6,921 bases of DNA from Rhodospirillaceae bacterium. Its GTDB lineage: Bacteria > Pseudomonadota > Alphaproteobacteria > UBA11136. The translations under genes were made by a program, and so were the position numbers. The DNA lies in assembly GCA_018663165.1 (NCBI GenBank), contig JABJES010000100.1, forward strand, positions 1-6,921, given 5' to 3'. This document shows, piece by piece, positions 1 to 5,660 of the stretch (the first letter of the stretch is position 1; the number at the start of each line of letters is the position of its first letter). The notes below the pieces were generated by a model, which was given only the letters and a program-made list of their open reading frames with translations, did no database searches and was not told where the DNA came from.

Positions 1-957
1 AACGGCATTTCAACCTCTCTGCCCGAGGCTGTTCAGGCGCAGATGATTTCAACCATTCCCGGCCTTGAAAAGGCCAAGATCCTGCAGCCCGGTTATGCCA
101 TTGAATATGATCATGTGGATCCCCGTGAATTGCAGCCCAGCCTTGAAACGCGCAAAATTCCCGGCCTTTTTCTGGCCGGTCAGATCAATGGCACCACAGG
201 CTATGAAGAGGCTGCCGCCCAGGGTCTCATTGCCGGTTTGAATGCCGCTCTGCTGGCCTCTGGCGACGCGCCGTTTGTGATCGATCGCACCGAGGGCTAT
301 GTGGGGGTGATGATTGATGATCTGGTAACTCAGGGGATCAGCGAGCCGTACCGGATGTTTACCTCGCGGGCCGAATACCGCCTCCGGCTTCGCGCCGATA
401 ATGCCGATTTACGACTGACGGATTTGGGCCTTGCTCTGGGCTGTATTGGCCCGGTGCGGGCGCGGCATTTCGATAAAAGAAAAGAGGCATTGGGCGTTGC
501 CACCCGACTTCTTGAAAGTGTTCAGGCGACCCCTAATGAGCTTGCCCGTTTTGATATCGCTGTCGGTCAGGATGGTAAAATCCGCAACGCTTATGCGCTT
601 CTTGTCTATCCGGAAATCACCCTGGACAAGCTGTCGGCCATCTGGCCGGCGCTCAAGGAGATCGATCCGGTGATCGCTGAACAGTTGGAAACCGATGCCC
701 AATATGCCCCTTATCTGGCCCGCCAGGAGGCCGACATTGACGCCTTTCGCCGGGATGAATCCCTGGCCCTCCCCGTCGATCTCGACTATGGCCGGGTCGG
801 CAGCCTGTCAACCGAGCTGTGTGAAAAGCTGACGGCAACCCGCCCGGCGACCCTCGGCGCGGCGGCACGGATTCAAGGCATGACCCCGGCGGCCCTGGTG
901 GCTCTGTTGCGTTTTGTCCGCAGCAAGAAGACGCGGGCGCACAGAAAAGCATCCTGA
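1..957 (+). CDS. mnmG: tRNA uridine-5-carboxymethylaminomethyl(34) synthesis enzyme MnmG, 3' part
   Basis: MnmG (GidA) is the FAD-dependent cytoplasmic partner of MnmE. The complex installs the aminomethyl-type modification on U34 of certain tRNAs. The frame is open from base 1, so the gene starts upstream and the 318 codons here are roughly the C-terminal half of a protein usually about 620–630 residues long. Visible family signatures are NGISTSLPEAVQ at the left edge, the very conserved GQINGTTGYEEAAAQGL (window codons 60–76), PYRMFTSRAEYRLRLR and DNADLRLT (around codons 118–141), and the C-terminal helical region ending in IQGMTPAALVALLRFVR, which in this family contacts MnmE and tRNA. The FAD-binding N-terminus and the catalytic cysteines known from the E. 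coli enzyme lie outside the window. The stop is TGA at 955–957. It is followed by rsmG, the usual neighbour, but across an unusually long gap holding parS sites. The identity is certain. Confidence 0.97.
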   Translation, partial: NGISTSLPEAVQAQMISTIPGLEKAKILQPGYAIEYDHVDPRELQPSLETRKIPGLFLAGQINGTTGYEEAAAQGLIAGLNAALLASGDAPFVIDRTEGYVGVMIDDLVTQGISEPYRMFTSRAEYRLRLRADNADLRLTDLGLALGCIGPVRARHFDKRKEALGVATRLLESVQATPNELARFDIAVGQDGKIRNAYALLVYPEITLDKLSAIWPALKEIDPVIAEQLETDAQYAPYLARQEADIDAFRRDESLALPVDLDYGRVGSLSTELCEKLTATRPATLGAAARIQGMTPAALVALLRFVRSKKTRAHRKAS

Positions 958-997
958 TTGTGAGGCCCCCTGTCGGCGCTGATCGATAGACACATTT

Positions 998-1013
998 TGT
1001 TTCACGTGAAACA
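998..1013. other. parS: parS centromere site 1 (perfect)
   Basis: The sequence TGTTTCACGTGAAACA is an exact 16-bp palindrome and equals the well-known bacterial chromosomal parS consensus bound by the ParB helix-turn-helix region. It lies 41 bases after the mnmG stop. Its flanks match those of site 3: a shared 22-base segment runs from 993 to 1014 here and from 1106 to 1127 there. The genes for the cognate proteins, parA and parB, are about 1 kb and 1.8 kb downstream. Binding is inferred from the consensus match. Confidence 0.96.
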
Positions 1014-1037
1014 GGCTCTCTTCCCTGGGGTAAAAAA

Positions 1038-1053
1038 TGTTTCACGTGAAACG
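1038..1053. other. parS: parS centromere site 2 (one mismatch)
   Basis: The sequence TGTTTCACGTGAAACG matches the parS consensus at 15 of 16 positions. Only the last base differs (G for A), so the outermost base pair of the palindrome is broken while the central GTTTCACGTGAAAC is intact. It lies 40 bp centre to centre from site 1 and 73 bp from site 3. It is probably still bound by ParB, perhaps less tightly. Confidence 0.9.
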
Positions 1054-1110
1054 CCGCCCCTGTTAATTTTGGCGCTGTCTCTTCCGGCCTCCTGTTACTC
1101 ATCTTCATTT

Positions 1111-1126
1111 TGTTTCACGTGAAACA
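1111..1126. other. parS: parS centromere site 3 (perfect)
   Basis: An exact copy of TGTTTCACGTGAAACA, 100 bases upstream of the rsmG start codon. It shares a 22-base identical segment with site 1, which suggests local duplication or a shared flank preference (CATT before the palindrome, G after it). It is 198 bp centre to centre from site 4 inside rsmG. Confidence 0.96.
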
Positions 1127-1151
1127 GATCCCGTGTCGAGAACATCTGGAT

Positions 1152-1216
1152 TCCGGCTTTGGATATAACGTAAGATAATAGACAGGAGATCTATCCCGGA
1201 CCTCCATAAAGCCGGA
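1152..1216 (+). repeat. Inverted repeat in the rsmG leader
   Basis: TCCGGCTTT at 1152–1160 is perfectly complementary to AAAGCCGGA at 1208–1216, with a 47-base AT-rich spacer. The pairing can be extended by two or three base pairs outward (toward GAT at 1149–1151 and TC at 1217–1218) if one T is bulged. In the mRNA the 3' arm would end about nine bases before the rsmG ATG and would touch its weak ribosome-binding region. It could act as a leader stem-loop affecting translation, or be a protein-binding site. No U-tract follows, so it does not look like an intrinsic terminator. A chance occurrence is possible. Confidence 0.4.
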
Positions 1217-1225
1217 TCAGGGTGG

Positions 1226-1909
1226 ATGAAGAAAAAGACCGCCACCGAGAACTCACCGCCATCTTCTTATCCCCCCCTCACCCCCGAAGGGCTGGCCGAT
1301 CTGTGTCCTGTTTCACGTGAAACATTGGGGCGCCTCATTGTTTATGGAGAGCTTCTGGTCAAATGGCAGAGGGCGATCAATCTTGTTGGCGGGGGAAGCC
1401 TGAAGGATCTATGGCGACGACATATGCTCGATTCCCTGCAGTTGACGTCGCCCTTGGCCACGGCCTGGGCGGCGCGGGGCGCGGCGACGCCACCGGTGAT
1501 TGTTGACCTGGGAAGTGGTGCCGGATTTCCTGGTCTGGTGCTGGCAATCGCCGGGGCCGGACAGGTTCATCTGGTGGAAAGCGACACCCGCAAGGCCGCG
1601 TTCCTACGGGAAGTGGCGCGGGAAACCGGGGCATTGGTTGAGGTTCATGACGAGAGAATAGAGGCCCTGCCCCCCTTTACAGCAGATTTCATCACCGCTC
1701 GGGCCCTGGCCCCCCTGTCAAAGCTGCTTGAATATGCCGACCCCTTTCTTTTAGACAGCTCGATTTGTCTCTTTCTTAAGGGAAAGGCGGCAGAAGAAGA
1801 ATTGACCTGTGTCCGGAAAGAGTGGAATATGCAGATCGAACGGCTTCCAAGCCTGAGCGATCCGACGGGCCTGATCCTTAAGCTGGAGAATGTCTCCAGA
1901 AAGGAATAA
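1226..1909 (+). CDS. rsmG: 16S rRNA (guanine(527)-N7)-methyltransferase RsmG
   Basis: RsmG (GidB) uses S-adenosylmethionine to methylate N7 of G527 in the 530 loop of 16S rRNA on the small subunit. In other bacteria its loss gives low-level streptomycin resistance. The 227-residue product has the Rossmann-like fold signatures in order: LLVKWQRAINLVGG (about 43–56), WRRHMLDSLQL, the SAM-binding glycine loop DLGSGAGFPG (94–103), the acidic residue after strand 2 in LVESDTRKAAFL (E118), and TARALAPL (157–164). The final part with FLKGK is also typical. The N-terminus is slightly extended, Lys-rich and then Ser/Pro-rich (1–20). The ATG at 1226 is the only reasonable start: the frame closes at a TAA at 1166–1168 and no other start codon precedes VSRET. 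The Shine–Dalgarno is weak (GGGTGG, directly abutting the ATG). Codons 28–33 (P-V-S-R-E-T) contain a perfect parS site. parA follows after 50 bases. Confidence 0.96.
   Translation: MKKKTATENSPPSSYPPLTPEGLADLCPVSRETLGRLIVYGELLVKWQRAINLVGGGSLKDLWRRHMLDSLQLTSPLATAWAARGAATPPVIVDLGSGAGFPGLVLAIAGAGQVHLVESDTRKAAFLREVARETGALVEVHDERIEALPPFTADFITARALAPLSKLLEYADPFLLDSSICLFLKGKAAEEELTCVRKEWNMQIERLPSLSDPTGLILKLENVSRKE
1309..1324. other. parS: parS centromere site 4 (perfect), inside rsmG
   Basis: An exact copy of TGTTTCACGTGAAACA embedded in the rsmG coding sequence, read as the last base of Pro28 followed by Val29-Ser30-Arg31-Glu32-Thr33. The VSRET segment at this place is common in alphaproteobacterial RsmG proteins, from family knowledge, so the site appears to be kept both as protein sequence and as centromere. 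It is the closest parS to parAB, about 640 bases before the parA start. Confidence 0.96.
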
Positions 1910-1959
1910 AGGAAGCTGGCGACCCTTCATCGGGCCTATTTTCAATTAGCGGAGGCGTC

Positions 1960-2766
1960 ATGACGCAGATAATCGCCATCGTCAACAACAAGGGCGGAGT
2001 TGGCAAAACCACCACCGCCATCAATTTGGCTACGGCCATGGCATCGACCGGCAAAGAGGTGCTGATTATTGACCTTGATCCTCAGGGAAATGCCAGTACC
2101 GGCCTGGGGGTTGATCCCGCAGCGCGGAAAAACAGTTCCTATGACCTTTTAATCCGTGAGGCGTCCCTCGAAGAGGTGACGGCGGTGACGCCGATCCCGG
2201 GGCTCAGTGTGGTTCCTTCGAATATGGACCTCTCAGGTGCCGAGATTGAGCTGGTTGACTTTGATAACCGTGAATATCGTTTGAAGGTAGCACTCGAAAA
2301 AGCCTCAATGACCTATGATTATGTGTTAATTGACTGTCCTCCGGCCCTGGGCTTCCTCACTGTCAATGCATTGACGGCGGCAAACCGGGTTTTGGTGCCT
2401 CTGCAATGCGAATTTTACGCTCTTGAGGGGCTGAGCCATCTTTTGCGGATCGTCAATCGGGTTAAGCGCGGCCTCAATCCACACCTCGACCTACAAGGTA
2501 TAGTGTTAACGATGTATGATAAACGCAATAACTTGTGTGATCAGGTGGCTGAAGATGTTAGAGAGCATCTCGGCGAAAAAGTTTATGAAACGGTCATACC
2601 GCGTAATGTTCGGGTTTCTGAGGCACCGTCCCACGGCAAGCCGGTCTTGCTGTACGACCACCGCTGTGCCGGATCAAGAGCCTATATGCATCTGGCTGGA
2701 GAGTTTATGCGTCGGGAAAAAGTGATCAGATATCCTGACGGAGGGTTTGAGGGAGCGGTTCTATGA
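1960..2766 (+). CDS. parA: Chromosome-partitioning ATPase ParA (Soj-like)
   Basis: ParA is a deviant Walker-type ATPase. As an ATP-bound dimer it coats the nucleoid, and ParB–parS complexes stimulate ATP hydrolysis so that the origin region is pulled along the resulting gradient. The 268 residues show the deviant P-loop NNKGGVGKTTTAIN with signature lysine K11 and P-loop K16–T17, the IIDLDPQGNAS motif with D40 (matching the hydrolysis aspartate of Thermus Soj), the Walker B-like YVLIDCPPALG, and the C-terminal IPRNVRVSEAPSHGKPVL segment of chromosomal ParAs. There is no N-terminal helix-turn-helix, so it is the short chromosomal kind and not the plasmid P1 kind. The ATG at 1960 is preceded by GGAGG at 1951–1955. 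parA is probably co-transcribed with rsmG, and its TGA overlaps the parB ATG by four bases, implying coupled translation. Confidence 0.97.
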   Translation: MTQIIAIVNNKGGVGKTTTAINLATAMASTGKEVLIIDLDPQGNASTGLGVDPAARKNSSYDLLIREASLEEVTAVTPIPGLSVVPSNMDLSGAEIELVDFDNREYRLKVALEKASMTYDYVLIDCPPALGFLTVNALTAANRVLVPLQCEFYALEGLSHLLRIVNRVKRGLNPHLDLQGIVLTMYDKRNNLCDQVAEDVREHLGEKVYETVIPRNVRVSEAPSHGKPVLLYDHRCAGSRAYMHLAGEFMRREKVIRYPDGGFEGAVL

Positions 2767-4046
2767 GTGAAGAAAAAGAGGGTGGCAAGCGCAATCTGGG
2801 TAAGGGGCTGTCCGCCCTTCTCGGAGATGAGGGCGAGGATTACGCGGAACTTGATCGGGTGCGCCTGACAAAGATGGTGCCGATTGAATTCGTCCATCCG
2901 GGTAAATTCCAGCCGCGAAAACATTTTGATGAGGAAGAGATCGACGGTTTGGTCGACTCGATCAGCCGCCAGGGAATCCTCCAGCCAATTTTAGTCCGCC
3001 GTCACCCGGACAAGCCGATTGCTTATGAAATCATTGCCGGCGAGAGGCGCTGGCGGGCCGCGCAACGGGCCAAGCTTCATGAAATACCGGTTATTATTAA
3101 AGATCTTAATGATGGCGAGGCCCTGGAGCTGGCGCTGGTTGAAAACCTTCAGCGACAAAACCTTACCCCGCTGGAAGAGGCCGATGGCTATCAACGGCTG
3201 ATCGATGAATTCTCGTATACCCAGGAAGAATTGGGCCAATATCTGGGCAAAAGCCGCAGCCATGTGGCCAATATGCTGCGTCTTATCGCCTTGCCGGATG
3301 GGGTCAAGGAGCTGCTTGAAAAAGGCGCGCTGACGGCAGGCCATGCCCGCGCCCTTCTTGGGGCGGACTCTCCTGAAACTCTTGCCCGGCAGGTGATAAA
3401 GAAAGGCCTTAATGTCCGCCAGACCGAAGAGCTGGCCCAGGGTGGAAAGCAGGGCAAGAAAGCCAGAAAACCATCCATGCCGGTGGAGAAAGATTCCAAT
3501 ACCCTGGCTCTGGAAAAAGAGATGTCCGATCTGCTGGGGCTGTCGGTCAACATTAATTTCAACGAAAGCCGTGGCGGCGTGCTGACCGTTCGCTACAAAA
3601 CTCTGGAACAACTGGAAGATCTTCTCGCCCGCCTTAGTCATCACGCCCTTTCAGGTGACGAAGAGGCCGGTGCCCTTGATGAAGAACTGGGCGCAGAAGA
3701 ACCCCTCGTTCTTGACGAAAATGCGCCAGAAGATGACGCCGGTCTGGCCGCCATGTTGGGGGAAGATGCAGAAACAGTGGAAATAGCCGACGCGAGCGGA
3801 GAAGAAGCCATCACTTTGGAAGAAGCCGCCGCGGAAGAAACGGCTTTAGAAGAAACCGCTGCGGAAGAAATCATCGCTTCGGAAGAAGCCACAACTCCGG
3901 AAGAAGACGGCGATCTTGCGGCTCTGCTCGATGAAGAACCGGCAATGGAAGAAGGCGGCGCGCAGGGTGCTTCAACCTATTCCAGCATGGACCTGGATAT
4001 GGAGGAAGAAACAGCAGAAGAGTCTGGAGAAAATACAGCCGTCTAA
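2763..4046 (+). CDS. parB: Chromosome-partitioning protein ParB with long acidic C-terminal tail
   Basis: ParB is a CTP-dependent DNA clamp that loads at parS, slides onto flanking DNA and activates ParA. Domains in order: a basic N-terminal peptide KRNLGKGLSALLGDEGED (9–26), the known ParA-contact region; the CTPase core with GILQPILVRR (71–80), AGERRWRA (92–99) and ENLQRQNLTPLEEA (127–140); a helix-turn-helix (about 152–173, TQEELGQYLGKSRSHVANML); a basic linker (227–243); and the C-terminal dimerisation domain (about 245–292, ending LEDLLARLS). Family members normally stop near there, at about 290 residues. This one continues to residue 427 with a highly acidic, repetitive tail described separately. 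The start ATG overlaps the parA stop (ATGA), with GGGAG at 2751–2755 as ribosome-binding site. The frame is continuous to TAA 4044–4046, with no sign of a frameshift. The core is certain; the role of the tail is unknown. Confidence 0.97.
   Translation: MSEEKEGGKRNLGKGLSALLGDEGEDYAELDRVRLTKMVPIEFVHPGKFQPRKHFDEEEIDGLVDSISRQGILQPILVRRHPDKPIAYEIIAGERRWRAAQRAKLHEIPVIIKDLNDGEALELALVENLQRQNLTPLEEADGYQRLIDEFSYTQEELGQYLGKSRSHVANMLRLIALPDGVKELLEKGALTAGHARALLGADSPETLARQVIKKGLNVRQTEELAQGGKQGKKARKPSMPVEKDSNTLALEKEMSDLLGLSVNINFNESRGGVLTVRYKTLEQLEDLLARLSHHALSGDEEAGALDEELGAEEPLVLDENAPEDDAGLAAMLGEDAETVEIADASGEEAITLEEAAAEETALEETAAEEIIASEEATTPEEDGDLAALLDEEPAMEEGGAQGASTYSSMDLDMEEETAEESGENTAV
3639..4043 (+). other. 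ParB acidic low-complexity tail (residues 293–427)
   Basis: These 135 residues lie beyond the usual ParB end. From residue 299 onward I count 47 Asp/Glu in 129 residues and no Lys, Arg or His, so the net charge is about -47. Ala, Glu, Thr and Leu dominate, and there is no cysteine or tryptophan. The tail is very likely disordered, with short helical patches. Two similar patches stand out: GLAAMLGEDAE (327–337) and DLAALLDEEPA (384–394). Both resemble GLSALLGDEGE (15–25) at the protein's own N-terminus. Between them lies a run of Glu-Glu-led 5–6 residue repeats. The last segment contains STYSSMDLDMEEE. Possible roles, all inferred, are charge repulsion or DNA mimicry that tunes clamp loading, or docking to ParA or a polar organiser. 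Confidence 0.85.
3801..3908 (+). repeat. Tandem GAAGAA-led coding repeat in parB
   Basis: GAAGAA recurs in frame at 3801, 3819, 3834, 3849, 3864, 3882 and 3900, giving unit lengths of 18, 15, 15, 15, 18 and 18 bases. The encoded units are EEAITL, EEAAA, EETAL, EETAA, EEIIAS, EEATTP and then EED (residues 347–382). All period lengths are multiples of three, so copy-number changes would keep the frame. The units differ at synonymous and non-synonymous positions, so this is a diverged, not a fresh, repeat. It probably arose by slippage and has since drifted. Confidence 0.8.
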
Positions 4047-4074
4047 TTTTACCGTCTCATTGCTGTCGTGTTTG
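4047..4074. other. Convergent parB/holA gap
   Basis: Only 28 bases separate the stop codons of parB (+) and holA (-). The stretch contains TTTT near the parB end, but I can find no GC-rich hairpin serving either strand. Transcripts from the two operons may therefore overlap at their 3' ends, or terminate by Rho. Confidence 0.6.
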
Positions 4075-5100
4075 TCAGCGTGACCGTGCCGAATAGGCCA
4101 GGGACAGTAACATCCGGTGACAGGCGGTCTCGGCTGGAAAGCCGGTGGTCTTGCACTCTATTTCAGTCTCCAGCAAACGTTCCATTGCATTGCGGGCCCG
4201 GGACGGTGACCAGGTTCTGAGCTGGCGCACAAAGCGGTCTTTCAGTTTAAAAAAGAGCGGCGGTTTTAATTCGCGCAAAGCCAGATCAATTGTCGCGCCG
4301 TTGGCCATCGCGTTGCCGACTCGATAAAGACGCAGAAAATGGCCCGCCGCACCTCGCAAAAGAGCCGGCGGCGCCATGCCTTCAAGAAAAACCCGCTCTA
4401 GAGCCTGTTCAAGTTGGGGCAAATTTCCCTCGCCCACCGCATAGGCGATATCCTCAAAGGAGAGGGCCGAGCTATCGGAGATACAGGCCCGGGCGGCATT
4501 GAGGTCAATTTCGCCACCGTTACCGGCATAAAGGGCGAGCTTTTCCAGTTCTTTGCGGGTTAGCTGGCGATCAACCCCGAGGTTGCGGGACAGAAAGCCC
4601 AGCGCCTCGGGGGAGGCGGTGACAGCCAGCTCTTTTAAGGTGGTGCGGATAAATCCGGTGAGATCACCACCCTGATCGAGATAGGAGGGCAGGGCCGCGG
4701 CGTTTTCCGCCGTCTCGAAAAGTTTGCGCAGACGCGAGCGCGGCGGTAAGTCTCCAGCCTCAACAACGATAAGCGCCTCATTGCCGGGGTCGGTGAGAAA
4801 AGATTTAAAAATATCAGCCAGACCGTCGCCGGCTCCGCGGATCAAAATGGCGCGGCTGCCGCCGCTCAGTGAAAGGCTGGCGGCTTCATCGGCGAGACGG
4901 GCCGGATCACTGGTCAGGGAGGTGGCAGGTAGTTCGACAAAGCGAAAGGGGTCGGTGGTTGCGCCGTCGACCGCATCCCCGGCAAGCTTCCAGCATCGCT
5001 CGCGCACCGCACCGGCATCGGGTCCATAAACAAGAAGAGCGCGCGCAGAAGGGTCGGGCCGGGCAATAAAGGCGGCGACTTTTCCAGCGCCTATTTTCAT
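4075..5100 (-). CDS. holA: DNA polymerase III subunit delta (clamp loader)
   Basis: HolA is the delta subunit of the DNA polymerase III clamp loader. It opens the beta sliding clamp. At 341 residues it has the usual family length. The N-terminal AAA+-like domain has the family's degenerate nucleotide loop LLVYGPDAGAVRERC (22–36), which lacks a Walker lysine, as expected because delta does not hydrolyse ATP. It is followed by LIRGAGD and ALIVVEAGDLPPRSRLRK. The middle and C-terminal helical regions include RQLTRKELEKLALYAG, ISDSSALSFEDIAYAVGEGN and the conserved C-terminal collar stretch RLLETEIECKTTGFPAE. The ATG at 5098–5100 overlaps the lptE stop (ATGA, four bases). No good Shine–Dalgarno precedes it, so translation is probably coupled to lptE. 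leuS–lptE–holA is a common proteobacterial gene order, which supports the call. The stop TGA lies at 4075–4077. Confidence 0.95.
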   Translation of the reverse strand: MKIGAGKVAAFIARPDPSARALLVYGPDAGAVRERCWKLAGDAVDGATTDPFRFVELPATSLTSDPARLADEAASLSLSGGSRAILIRGAGDGLADIFKSFLTDPGNEALIVVEAGDLPPRSRLRKLFETAENAAALPSYLDQGGDLTGFIRTTLKELAVTASPEALGFLSRNLGVDRQLTRKELEKLALYAGNGGEIDLNAARACISDSSALSFEDIAYAVGEGNLPQLEQALERVFLEGMAPPALLRGAAGHFLRLYRVGNAMANGATIDLALRELKPPLFFKLKDRFVRQLRTWSPSRARNAMERLLETEIECKTTGFPAETACHRMLLSLAYSARSR

Positions 5101-5660
5101 CTGGTGGGTCTGGCTGTTCCGGCCTGGCTCCTGAGTCCGGAAATGACGAAGGACAGGCGGGTTTTTATATCATCGGCGATCAGGCGCATGTTGTTTTTGA
5201 TGGCGTCCTTTTCAGCGCTCAGGGTCGCATAATCAGAGGTCAGGATATCATAGCCGCTGGTTGAGCTGGCTTGCCCGGAAAATAGAACCTCTCCGTTGAT
5301 CGTCCGGATAAGCTGGTATGATGCGGTAACGATCATATTGGCGCGGGTGACGGTTTCATCCTTGCGGATGCCGAGGCTCTGGATGCCTTCACTGGTTGTC
5401 ACGTAAAGGCTGAAAACCGGTTGTCGGGGTTGACCCTTCGGGGTCAGTCGCTCGATCAGAAAATTACGTAAAATCTGGCCCGGCCTGTTTTCGATGGGAA
5501 AGATCTTTATGCGCGCCAGATCGGGGATGACGGATTTATCGCTTTCACCGTAAAGCGGGCGGAAGCTGCAGCCCGAGGTCGAAATTGTGGTGGCGATTGC
5601 GGCCAGGAAAAGAAGGCCGATGAAAGCCGGGCGGGAAAGAGATGATCTAAATGACAACAT
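5097..5660 (-). CDS. lptE: LPS-assembly lipoprotein LptE
   Basis: LptE is the outer-membrane lipoprotein that plugs the LptD barrel and helps insert lipopolysaccharide into the outer leaflet. From the ATG at 5660 the product has 187 residues: a short n-region with R5 and R10, a hydrophobic stretch (about 12–26), and a lipobox-like TSG before Cys31, giving a mature start CSFRPLYGE. The -3 position is Thr where Leu is commonest, but the [G]C[SG]FRPLYG motif is typical of alphaproteobacterial LptE. Ser at +2 fits outer-membrane sorting. The rest (VTRANMIVTASYQLI, EVLFSGQASS) fits the small alpha/beta LptE fold. A longer start at TTG 5711 would add 17 residues ahead of the signal peptide and deepen the overlap with leuS. 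I prefer 5660 because AGGA lies six bases before that ATG. It overlaps the leuS end by 14 bases and the holA start by four. Confidence 0.9.
   Translation of the reverse strand: MLSFRSSLSRPAFIGLLFLAAIATTISTSGCSFRPLYGESDKSVIPDLARIKIFPIENRPGQILRNFLIERLTPKGQPRQPVFSLYVTTSEGIQSLGIRKDETVTRANMIVTASYQLIRTINGEVLFSGQASSTSGYDILTSDYATLSAEKDAIKNNMRLIADDIKTRLSFVISGLRSQAGTARPTR

Larger units (their letters stand above)
958..1225. other. mnmG–rsmG intergenic region with parS sites
   Basis: This is the only substantial non-coding stretch in the window (268 bases). It contains three 16-bp parS palindromes (998–1013, 1038–1053, 1111–1126) and, nearer rsmG, a long-range 9-bp inverted repeat (1152–1160 with 1208–1216). 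Between the repeat arms the sequence becomes AT-rich, with TATAAC at 1164–1169 and GATAAT at 1174–1179. Either could be a -10 element, but neither has a convincing -35 box at the right distance, so a promoter for rsmG–parAB here is plausible rather than shown. A good Shine–Dalgarno-like GGAG sits at 1185–1188, but no start codon follows at a useful distance. I see no clear terminator after mnmG. The antisense open frame covering this region is an artefact. Confidence 0.7.

Noticed and set aside
653..1108. Antisense open frame of 151 codons across the mnmG end and the parS gap
   Set aside because: It lies opposite mnmG. Its VSRET and HVKHF segments come only from the parS palindromes, and the Pro/Arg/Gly-rich composition is that of a reverse-frame shadow.
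1149..1153. GATTC (GANTC, CcrM-type methylation site) in the rsmG leader
   Set aside because: GANTC sites also occur elsewhere in the window (for example near 869 and 1429). One copy near a possible promoter is not evidence of cell-cycle control.
1918..1942. Possible weak terminator or attenuator between rsmG and parA
   Set aside because: The stem is only five interrupted base pairs with a two-base bulge and is followed by TATTTT. It is too weak to claim, and rsmG–parAB is expected to be read through.
2991..3644. 217-codon - strand open frame opposite parB
   Set aside because: parB is unambiguous on the + strand. The reverse frame reads as a shadow with no family features.
3641..3892. Ser/Ala-rich - strand open frame opposite the ParB tail
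   Set aside because: It is a simple complement of the GAAGAA/GCC-rich tail codons, so the serine and alanine runs follow automatically.
3639..4043. ParB tail as a frameshift or fusion artefact
   Set aside because: The frame is continuous from the dimer domain, codon use looks like that of the neighbours, and the N-terminal-like patches and in-frame repeat units argue for a genuinely translated tail.
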